Translations under genes and position numbers: made by a program | Notes under the pieces: generated by a model | The model's input: only the letters and a program-made list of their open reading frames with translations | Told to the model about the DNA's origin: nothing | Databases searched by the model: none | In this document: one piece after another, positions 1-7,995 of the stretch | Position numbering within the stretch: the stretch's first letter is position 1 | Layout: the number at the start of each line of letters is the position of its first letter | Source: Micavibrio_B sp964633355 | GTDB taxonomy: Bacteria; Pseudomonadota; Alphaproteobacteria; Micavibrionales; Micavibrionaceae | Direction: 5' to 3' | Assembly: GCA_964633355.1 (NCBI GenBank) | Contig: CAZWGO010000005.1 | Coordinates: forward strand, 54,876-118,875 | DNA length: 64,000 nucleotides

Positions 1-11
1 GGTTGGTAATC

Positions 12-60
12 ACGGAGCTGACGCTTGCGCCCTGCAGGGGCAGCGTCAGCGTTACTCCGT
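12..60. repeat. Long imperfect palindrome at the element's left part
   Basis: ACGGAG (12-17) pairs with CTCCGT (55-60), and GCTGACGCT (17-25) pairs with AGCGTCAGC (42-50), around a GC-rich centre. No T-run follows, so it is not an obvious intrinsic terminator. It could be a replication or recombination site of the element; this is inference. Confidence 0.5.
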
Positions 61-77
61 AGGAGTAAGGGGGAGCC

Positions 78-247
78 TTCCCACTGCCCACTGAACCTAA
101 ATCGCTGTTCTGAAATGCGTTTTTTCAGTGGGCAGTGGGCAAATTCAGTGGGCATGTTCCCACTGGGATTTGAGGCAAAAAGCCTTATTTTCTGCCGCTT
201 TCTGCCAATTTCAGTGGGCATCCAGTGGGCAGTGAGTGGGCAGTGGG
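78..247. repeat. Iteron-like cluster of CAGTGGG repeats
   Basis: CAGTGGG occurs on the plus strand at 126, 133, 146, 212, 223 and 241, and its complement CCCACTG at 80, 87 and 159: nine copies in about 170 bases. The first inverted group (78-95 against 124-139) forms a long hairpin. The cluster lies just past the 3' end of the TOPRIM/RepA-like gene, so a replication-origin iteron array is one reading. A member of a palindromic interspersed repeat family is another. Confidence 0.55.
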
Positions 248-262
248 AAGGGAAATTTGCCA

Positions 263-2344
263 TCATGATTCCCACTCATCTGTTGAGCCAGGAACCGGCA
301 CGATATCGCCCGTCGCTGCATGTTTTTGGTGGGTGGCCAATACGCTTATGCCATCTGGCAGGCGCATGCCGTCCGCCCAGAGATAACCCTGGTGCGTGCG
401 CTGCGGCAGAGGCAGTCCATAGGCATCGCCGTTTTTGAAGAATTTGATAATCCCAGCATTAGCCAGGGCTTGCATCTTGTTCCGAATGGCGCGGCTGCCG
501 CCCAGCGCCTCGTGATTAGAAAACGCATCAGAAAACTGCCGCGCGGTGTAGACACGACCTTGCGCTGCTTCATCCAGCAACATGCGGATGATTGGTTCTG
601 ATTGTTCGACAACCTTGTGTGAGGCGGGTTTTTCTAAAATGACCTGCCAGCCGCGTTCCCCACGCTTGACGGTTTTTGGTTTGATTTCTTTGCCGTTCCG
701 CAATTCAAACAGCAGCGTGCGCTCTGGGCGGCTTTCATCCGGTCGATGAAGCAATATGCCGGATGTATAATAGGATCGCAGCGCACCAGCGCCGCTGAAA
801 GATTGAAACGGGTCTTCCTCGACCTGACGTTTGAGGATTTTCTTCGTGTGATGGGCGATGATAATGCCCGCGTGAGGATTGATTTTCCGTCTTAATGTTT
901 CGATGCGCCGTGACATGAAAAACATCATCGCGTCATTGTCGTTTTCGCCGCCAATGCCGCCGCCATCGAAAACATTGCGCAAGGGATCGATGACGATGAT
1001 ATCGGGCGGCATTTCGCCAAAGCGTTCCTTGACCGCCTGCACGATACGTTCAATGCCATCATCATCCAGCGTTATGCTGATCTGAGGCGTGATGACAAAA
1101 TTGCGTTCAAGCTGTTCCAGGTGATCGCGCACGATGTGAATTCTGTGAATGCGCTCTCTCAGATAGTCGTATTGGATTTCGGCCTGCAGATAGAAAACGC
1201 GCAATGGACGTGATGGGGATAAACCGATGAACGGCACGCCAGCTGCCATGTGCGTGAGCAGCGAGATAATAAAATCACTTTTGCCGACCTTCGGCGCACC
1301 ACCGAACACCAGCGTGCCGCCAGGCGTGAGGACGCGCGGGGAAATCAAATCATCCGGTATTGGCCGTTTGTCAGCCTGCAACTGCGCAATGCTGTACATG
1401 GCAAGACTACCTTGCGCTGGTGGCGGGTCTTTGACCGCCACCCGTTCCCATTTGCGGATGATGTCGTGGACATGCAGGCCTTCCGCCACGGCATCGGCGG
1501 CATCCCATTTGGGCGGTTTCTCTGGCGGGATTTTCAGAACTTCAACCTGCACCGCACCAGCGCGGGCAGCAGCACTGGCGGCGCGGCGGGCATAATCCAG
1601 CCCTGGCTCATCATGGTCTGGCCAGATGATGACGTGTTTTCCCTGAAGCGGAGACCAATCCGTTTTATTGACCGGCGCTTTTGCGCCATTCATGGCCGTG
1701 GTTGCGCAAATGCCCACAGAAATCAGAGCCTGTGCGCATTTCTCGCCCTCAACCAGTACTACCAGCGCGGCCTCTTTCAGCCCGACCTGATTGTAAAGAG
1801 GGCGAATATCAGGCGCACGCATGACCCCGCGCACAGCATCCCACGGCCTGAATTCCTTACGGCCATCGGAATTATACCGATACACACTGGCGATGATATT
1901 GCCGTGCGCATCGGTATAATCCCATTTGGCAGTCGGTTTTCCGAGTTTTCTGTTTTGCCCCTGTGGCTCAGGTGATGGTGGCTTATAAGGCCGCGTATCA
2001 ATCCCAGCGCCAAGGTGGGTTTGAATATCTTGCAGCAACGCAGGAAATTGCGTCTGGCGGTCAAACCCTTTGACGACTGCCCACAGGTCAATAATATCGC
2101 CCCCAGCGCCCGTGGCGAAATCATGCCAAAGCCCAGCCTTTGCGCCGTTCATCTCGACAACAAGGCTGTCACCTTTGTCGCCCTGGGCATTTCCGACCAT
2201 GAATTTCCCACCGCGCAAAACGCCAGCAGGCAACAAATAATGCAAAATGGATGGCAATGCGCCAAGCAAGCGTGAGCGCAATTCCGAAGCCTTTGGCGGC
2301 TTCAGAGGCACGACTTTTGACGGTGAGGACTGATCCGACACCAT
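263..2344 (-). CDS. TOPRIM and RepA-like AAA ATPase (element primase/helicase)
   Basis: A 693-residue protein that probably drives replication of the integrated element. The N-terminal part (about 30-110) looks like a zinc-less primase/DUF-type module. A TOPRIM-like region follows (LVEGEKCAQALISVG, then IIWPDHDEPG) at about 195-265. The C-terminal half has a RecA/RepA-type ATPase with Walker A GGAPKVGKSDF and Walker B PDIIVIDPLRN, and a conserved IIAHHTKK segment, as in AAA_25 helicases of plasmids and satellite phages. A small gene ends 5 bases before its start, so the two are probably co-transcribed. The iteron-like repeats at 78-247 lie directly beyond its stop. The assignment to the TOPRIM/AAA_25 class is confident; the exact replication role is inferred. 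Confidence 0.75.
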   Translation of the reverse strand: MVSDQSSPSKVVPLKPPKASELRSRLLGALPSILHYLLPAGVLRGGKFMVGNAQGDKGDSLVVEMNGAKAGLWHDFATGAGGDIIDLWAVVKGFDRQTQFPALLQDIQTHLGAGIDTRPYKPPSPEPQGQNRKLGKPTAKWDYTDAHGNIIASVYRYNSDGRKEFRPWDAVRGVMRAPDIRPLYNQVGLKEAALVVLVEGEKCAQALISVGICATTAMNGAKAPVNKTDWSPLQGKHVIIWPDHDEPGLDYARRAASAAARAGAVQVEVLKIPPEKPPKWDAADAVAEGLHVHDIIRKWERVAVKDPPPAQGSLAMYSIAQLQADKRPIPDDLISPRVLTPGGTLVFGGAPKVGKSDFIISLLTHMAAGVPFIGLSPSRPLRVFYLQAEIQYDYLRERIHRIHIVRDHLEQLERNFVITPQISITLDDDGIERIVQAVKERFGEMPPDIIVIDPLRNVFDGGGIGGENDNDAMMFFMSRRIETLRRKINPHAGIIIAHHTKKILKRQVEEDPFQSFSGAGALRSYYTSGILLHRPDESRPERTLLFELRNGKEIKPKTVKRGERGWQVILEKPASHKVVEQSEPIIRMLLDEAAQGRVYTARQFSDAFSNHEALGGSRAIRNKMQALANAGIIKFFKNGDAYGLPLPQRTHQGYLWADGMRLPDGISVLATHQKHAATGDIVPVPGSTDEWES

Positions 2345-2349
2345 GGGCT

Positions 2350-2550
2350 TTAGGCCTTATCGCGCTCAATGGCCTTGAGCTTTATAATCCCTTCAACCCA
2401 GTGCAAAGCGCGGCCAACTTCCCGCACTTCCTTAATAAGGGTTTCCCTGACTTCCTGCAGGCGCTCATCCGTGAGAGCTTTAAGCTGCCCGACAGGGGTG
2501 TGCTGCACCCATTTGAACATTGCCGTATCGTTTTTCTGTGCCTGATCCAT
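2350..2550 (-). CDS. Small hypothetical protein of the element
   Basis: I do not recognise this protein. The start MDQAQK is chosen over upstream ATGs because AAAGGAA lies about 8 bases before it; this gives 66 residues. The sequence is charged and probably helical (ALTDERLQEVRETLIKEVRE), with no membrane segment or cysteine motif. It ends 5 bases before the TOPRIM/ATPase gene, so it is likely translated in the same operon and may be a replication accessory protein; that is context only. Confidence 0.5.
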   Translation of the reverse strand: MDQAQKNDTAMFKWVQHTPVGQLKALTDERLQEVRETLIKEVREVGRALHWVEGIIKLKAIERDKA

Positions 2551-2633
2551 ACCAGTTCCTTTCATGTGTGATGTGGTCACACAGCACTGGTTTGCCGTTG
2601 GATCGAAAAACGACGATGGATTTTCAAATTTTT

Positions 2634-3200
2634 TTACGTCATTTTGTCTTCAATATATTTCTTGAGCTTTTTCAATCGGCTAGACATGGTTGTACGGGGA
2701 ATGCCCAAAAGCTCTGCTGCCTCGCTGACGCTATATTCTGTCAATAAGCTGTAGGTTTGTCTTAAGTCGTCCGGCATTTCGCTCAGGATTTTCTCGATAT
2801 CCATGTTCTGCTCAGCCACAATCTGACTCTGAGAAAAAAAGACATCACCCCAGATGCTACTTTCTCCCGTGATCGTATCCGCCAGTGTGTTGCCATCATC
2901 CTCATCACCGATCTGGAATGACAAAGAGAAATTCTGTGCGCCAGTCCAGCGTTTTTCCCTTTCAGCGTCACGCACCAGCATCAACGCCTTTCGATTAACA
3001 ACGGTTTTAATGAAGCTGCGTTTGTCACCTTTTTGCGGATCAAAATCTGGCATTGAGAGCAAATAATAAAGCAGCATATCCTGCTCTAAATCCTCTTGAT
3101 CATCCCGTGAAAACATCGGCATGCGGATTAAGGTTCTTGCTTTATAGGCAATAAAAAAAGCGGCGTAGGAATCCACGCCGCCGTAGCGATTATTTGACAT
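2634..3200 (-). CDS. Sigma-70-like / HTH transcription regulator of the element
   Basis: A 188-residue protein resembling small sigma-70 family regulators of prophages. The N-terminal half looks like sigma region 2 (DDQEDLEQDMLLYYLL, then KRSFIKTVVNRKALMLVRD). The C-terminal end is a region-4-type helix-turn-helix (YSVSEAAELLGIPRTTMSSR, then LKKLKKYIE). It is transcribed towards the replication genes and probably controls the element's promoters. The HTH is clear. Whether it is a true sigma factor or an activator cannot be decided by eye. Confidence 0.65.
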   Translation of the reverse strand: MSNNRYGGVDSYAAFFIAYKARTLIRMPMFSRDDQEDLEQDMLLYYLLSMPDFDPQKGDKRSFIKTVVNRKALMLVRDAEREKRWTGAQNFSLSFQIGDEDDGNTLADTITGESSIWGDVFFSQSQIVAEQNMDIEKILSEMPDDLRQTYSLLTEYSVSEAAELLGIPRTTMSSRLKKLKKYIEDKMT

Positions 3201-3396
3201 TTTTCTACTCCTGGTTGGTGGTCAGGAGTAGAAGATGCAAATGATGCAACTATTTGAAGGAGCTATATTAAATCAATTATTTGTATGACGAAGATATTCG
3301 GTGAAAGTTATTATTTTCTCTGGGTTTAACTGTGCGTAGCTATTTGGTGATACCTACTGCTGTATGACCAACATGCATGTATTTGTATGCTGCGAC

Positions 3397-3812
3397 TTAA
3401 TGATGACTGTTTGCGAATCCGAATTGCTTTTCTTGCTCAGACCAGATCGGAGAAAATGGTTTATCAATATCGGTGAGTGCAAACCCCTCAGGCTGCCGAC
3501 CGTTAAGCACAGCATCAACAATACGCGGAGAAAGAAGCATCACCCGCATAACACGCAATAGGTAGGATTTATTGATATTTTCTGCTTCCGCCAACTCGGA
3601 TACCGACCGATATTTTCCTATCGCGATCATTTTGTGCCAACGATACGCACGTCCCAGCGCCTTGAGCAGTTTTTCATCTTTGCGCACTTCTAAATCAAGG
3701 TTTCTTAAATCCTGACCTTGCGGACCAACCAAGACTTTTTTTCCGCCCCAGCGCCGCAGATTGATGGGGATGCGCACAATGATTTTTTGATCTTCTGCGT
3801 GGTATTGCAGCT

Positions 3813-3816
<4 letters not shown>
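3397..3816 (-). CDS. HTH protein paired with the serine recombinase
   Basis: A 139-residue protein whose start overlaps the recombinase stop by 4 bases (ATGA type), so translation is coupled. The middle (KYRSVSELAEAENINKSYLL) reads as a ParB/KorB-type helix-turn-helix followed by RVMRVMLLSPRIVDAVLNGR. Proteins of this size directly after a large serine recombinase are common in alphaproteobacterial integrated elements (family knowledge). It may be a recombination directionality factor or regulator; that is inference. Confidence 0.65.
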
Positions 3817-5167
<1,351 letters not shown>

Positions 5168-5171
<4 letters not shown>

Positions 5172-5692
5172 GCTCGTGCCTTTCTGGCGCGATGATAGGG
5201 TCGTTTTTCCTTATCCTCTTTATTGCCCAAGCCAAAGAATGCATTGCCGTTCCAGCGCGTACCGGTAATTGCAAATGCAGCACCAGAAAGGCTTTTATAT
5301 TTCAGCCCCTGATATTCATAACCATCAGCCAGCACATACACATGATGCTCAACGCCTTTGACCTCTCGCACCAATCGTGTTCCTACCGCCAGGCGACCAA
5401 CATCACTACGACGCTGCTGGACTGATTTGCCTTCGGCCAACGCTTCCAGGCGATCAATCGTTGATTTGGTCAATCCGCCATAGGTCAGCTCCTGCATCCG
5501 ATAGATGATCTGATTGATCAGGTAGGTGCGATTGTTGCGCGACTGGGGAGGCACATCAAAATGCTTGTTCCATACCTGGAGCAGCTCCTTTGTCTCCATC
5601 GCTTCCAGCGCGGCATACTCTTTTAATATGTCTATTTCCATTGTTTTGCCCCCTTCTCCGCTCTCACTTGCGTGGGTTTGCGGCTGGGACAT
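5168..5692 (-). CDS. DUF2924 family protein
   Basis: A 174-residue protein with the DUF2924 hallmark order: LLQVWNKHF near the N-terminus, RNRTYLINQIIYRMQE-like segment, then GTRLVREVKGVEHHVYVL, ADGYEYQGLKYKSLS and ITGTRWNGNAFFGL. The family is almost always encoded next to serine recombinases in alphaproteobacterial elements and is thought to aid recombination (established association, mechanism unknown). MEIDIL at about 5641 is an alternative start. It overlaps the recombinase gene by 4 bases. Confidence 0.85.
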
Positions 5693-5865
5693 GAATGCTT
5701 CGAAGCAGAGGGAAGTCCAGTCAAACTTCTCTCATTTTCCGAGCTATTTAATTGATTATGCTGGTAAATATGATGCTGGACAATTGCGCCTGCCAGGATC
5801 GTGATGATCTCGGCATAACGCTCTGCACCCGTCATTTCATCTGGATTGCGTACCCTGTAATCCAT
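5632..5865 (-). CDS. Small conserved protein leading the recombinase operon
   Basis: A 77-residue protein preceded by a near-perfect ribosome binding site (AAGGAGG about 8 bases before the ATG). The N-terminal part (MTGAERYAEIITILAGAIVQ) matches the pattern of short proteins that commonly precede DUF2924 and recombinase genes. The rest is polar and low in structure. It overlaps the DUF2924 start, so it is likely the first gene of the recombinase operon. Function unknown. Confidence 0.6.
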   Translation of the reverse strand: MDYRVRNPDEMTGAERYAEIITILAGAIVQHHIYQHNQLNSSENERSLTGLPSASKHSCPSRKPTQVRAEKGAKQWK

Positions 5866-6163
5866 AGAGAAGAACCTCCTTCAAATTTGTTCTCCTCCTC
5901 TGGTTTGCCGTCGACATTCAAAACGACGACGACGAAATAAAAAAAGTTTGAAACATTGTTCGAGTGCATCATTTGAAACTTGCAAACTGTGTTTTTCGGA
6001 AGTCATGCTAAATCAATGGTTTGCCATGACCACTAAATTCGCGTTTAGTAGGCAGAGGCCGTGAGAGAATGTGAGATTTGAGAGAGAATTTCGGCTGAAT
6101 TTGCGTTCTAAAGGTACGCAGGCGAAAGGCAAAACCGCGCGAACATTGGGCTTTTGCGCAAAG
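5866..6163. other. Gene-free stretch between the element and tRNA-Tyr
   Basis: About 300 bases without a credible reading frame. The part next to 5865 probably holds the promoter of the recombinase operon. The rest, up to the tRNA terminator, probably contains the element's right junction, but I see no clear attachment repeat inside the window. Confidence 0.4.
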
Positions 6164-6189
6164 AAAAACCCGTCATGCTGGACGGGTTG
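6164..6189 (-). terminator. Intrinsic terminator of tRNA-Tyr
   Basis: Read on the minus strand, AACCCGTC pairs with GACGGGTT (6181-6188 with 6167-6174), followed by TTTTT. It lies 10 bases after the tRNA 3' end. Confidence 0.8.
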
Positions 6190-6198
6190 TAGAATAAA

Positions 6199-6284
6199 TG
6201 GTGGAAGGGACAGGATTTGAACCTGTGTACTCTCACGAGGGCAGATTTACAGTCTGCTGCCATTAACCACTCGGCCACCCTTCC
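6199..6284 (-). tRNA. tRNA-Tyr (anticodon GTA)
   Basis: The minus strand folds as a type II tRNA with a long variable arm. The acceptor stem is GGAAGGG/CCCTTCC with discriminator A and an encoded CCA, the D-arm carries GGCCGAGTGG, the anticodon loop is CTGTAAA with anticodon GTA, and the T-arm is GGTTCAAATCC. Length is 86 bases including CCA. A terminator follows immediately. Confidence 0.95.
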
Positions 6285-6339
6285 ACGGGTAAATTGTATT
6301 ATCAGCTTCAGATATGGCCTCTCAGTCTTTAAGACTTTG

Positions 6340-6357
6340 GGCCACCCTTCCACGGGT
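6340..6357. repeat. Duplicate of the tRNA-Tyr 5' end
   Basis: The 18 bases at 6340-6357 repeat 6273-6290 exactly. That sequence is the first 12 bases of tRNA-Tyr plus 6 bases upstream. It may be a footprint of a past insertion or a partial tRNA duplication. Confidence 0.7.
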
Positions 6358-6444
6358 CAGAAATTAGATTGAGAAGAAAAGGGAATTGGCTTATGAAGTC
6401 AAGCAGAAATAGATAATTAGCACAGAAAAAGAAACGAGAATTTT

Positions 6445-7989
6445 ATGGAACGCCGCCCCCGCAGCCCAACTGGCCGAAATGCACCCTCTAACAGCGGCTC
6501 AGGCAGAGGTCCGAAAAGCGGTCTGGAATCCGGCTTTCGCAAGCGTTCCGAAGGGGCAAGCGGCGGCGGTAAAGGCGGTAATTTCTCAACCCGCGACGGC
6601 AAGGAAGGTTTCCGCTCCGACAACTCATCAAAATCCGGGCCAAAACGTTCTTACGGCGATCGTCCACAAAGAGATAATGCCGACAAGCCACAGCGGTCCT
6701 ATTCAGATCGCCCAAAGCGTGATTTTGGCGACAGGCCAGCACGCGACGACAATCGCGGCAGCTATGGCGACTCATCAAAATCCGGGCCAAAACGTTCTTA
6801 CGGCGATCGCCCGCAAAGAGATAATGCTGACAGACCGCAACGCGCCTATTCAGATCGTCCAAAACGCGACTTCGGTGACAGACCGGCGCGCGATGACAAT
6901 CGCGGCGGATATAATGACCGTCCCAAAAGAGATTTTGGCGATCGGCCGAAGAGAGATTTTGGAGATAAGCCACAACGCTCCTATGGCGACCGTCCGCAAA
7001 GAGACAATGCGGACAGACCGCAGCGCTCTTATGAAGATCGCCCGAAACGCTCATATGGTGACAAACCCGAACGCAGCGGCGGATATAACGACCGTCCAAA
7101 ACGTGACTTCGGCGATAGGCCTAAGCGCGATTTCGGTGACAGACCCAAAAGAGACTTTGGGGATAAGCCACAACGCTCTTACGGCGACCGCCCGCAAAGA
7201 GCCAATGGACCAAGCGCCGACCGCGCGCCGCGTTACACGGGCCCGCGCATTTCGGTCGAAGTCTACGGCATTCACGCCGTTCAGGCCGCGCTTCTCAATC
7301 CTGCACGCGTCATCAAGGCAATTTATGCAACGGAATCCGACATTGCCGATATTCAGAGCGCGATCGATCAGGCTTTGGAAGACGGCATCCGTTTGCCGGA
7401 AGTAACCCTCGTCGAAAAAGAAGCCCTGCACCGTGCCCTTCCTCGTGATGCCGTTCACCAAGGCGTCGGCCTCGATACTGAACCGATGGAAGAAGTTTTC
7501 CTGCATGACATTATCCGCAAAGCGGAAGTAAAAAAGAAATCAGTTGTTCTTTTGCTCGATCAGGTCACCGACCCGCATAATATCGGCGCCATTTTGCGCT
7601 CGGCCTGTGCTTTTGGCGCGGACGCTGTTGTCGTACAAAGCCGCAATGCGCCGGAGCTTTCGGGCCTTATTACCAAAACTGCAAGCGGTGCTGCCGAGCA
7701 TGTCCCTCTCGTATATGAGACCAATCTGTCACGCGCGATTGAAACACTGAAAGAAGCAGGCTTTTTCTGCCTTGCTTTGGATGAACGCGGCACCAGCATT
7801 TCCGATGCTCCTTCCTATGAGAAAACCGTGCTGGTTCTCGGTGCCGAAGGCCCGGGATTGCGCCCGCTGGTCAAGGAAAATTGCGATCTTCTGGTCAAGC
7901 TGCCGACTAGTGGTGCGATCTCAAGCCTGAATGTTTCGAACGCAGCAGCGATTTCACTGTTTGCGATTGCGTCAAAAAGCTCTAAATAA
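6445..7989 (+). CDS. rlmB: 23S rRNA 2'-O-methyltransferase, RlmB/TrmH type, with repeat tail
   Basis: SpoU/TrmH-family SAM-dependent rRNA methyltransferase. The catalytic core starts near residue 265: SpoU substrate-binding domain (about 268-345), then the knotted methylase domain with motif 1 DPHNIGAILRSACAFGAD, motif 2 VLVLGAEGPGLRP and motif 3 SGAISSLNVSNAAAI. RlmB modifies G2251 of 23S rRNA in E. coli. The core has normal length, but about 260 residues of disordered, highly charged repeats (units such as RPKRDFGD, RPQRSYGD) precede it, doubling the usual size. polA starts 6 bases after the stop, so they may be co-transcribed. The methyltransferase call is firm; RlmB against other TrmH members is likely but not certain. 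Confidence 0.88.
   Translation: MERRPRSPTGRNAPSNSGSGRGPKSGLESGFRKRSEGASGGGKGGNFSTRDGKEGFRSDNSSKSGPKRSYGDRPQRDNADKPQRSYSDRPKRDFGDRPARDDNRGSYGDSSKSGPKRSYGDRPQRDNADRPQRAYSDRPKRDFGDRPARDDNRGGYNDRPKRDFGDRPKRDFGDKPQRSYGDRPQRDNADRPQRSYEDRPKRSYGDKPERSGGYNDRPKRDFGDRPKRDFGDRPKRDFGDKPQRSYGDRPQRANGPSADRAPRYTGPRISVEVYGIHAVQAALLNPARVIKAIYATESDIADIQSAIDQALEDGIRLPEVTLVEKEALHRALPRDAVHQGVGLDTEPMEEVFLHDIIRKAEVKKKSVVLLLDQVTDPHNIGAILRSACAFGADAVVVQSRNAPELSGLITKTASGAAEHVPLVYETNLSRAIETLKEAGFFCLALDERGTSISDAPSYEKTVLVLGAEGPGLRPLVKENCDLLVKLPTSGAISSLNVSNAAAISLFAIASKSSK
6620..7210 (+). repeat. In-frame tandem repeats inside rlmB
   Basis: The coding sequence for residues about 60-255 of RlmB is made of degenerate repeats. 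One unit of about 147 bases (49 codons, starting at the serine pair near 6625) recurs near 6772 with about 40 bases identical. Shorter D-R-P-K/Q-R units continue to about 7200. Copy number is likely to vary between strains. Confidence 0.8.
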
Positions 7990-7995
7990 GAGGGC

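Noticed and set aside
12..60. Integron attC site
   Set aside because: The palindrome lacks the GTTRRRY and RYYYAAC core sites, and no tyrosine-type integron integrase is present.
6479..7405. Long open frame (308 residues) overlapping the rlmB repeats in another frame
   Set aside because: It is a by-product of the repetitive coding sequence; it has no domain, and rlmB's own frame shows clear homology through the same stretch.
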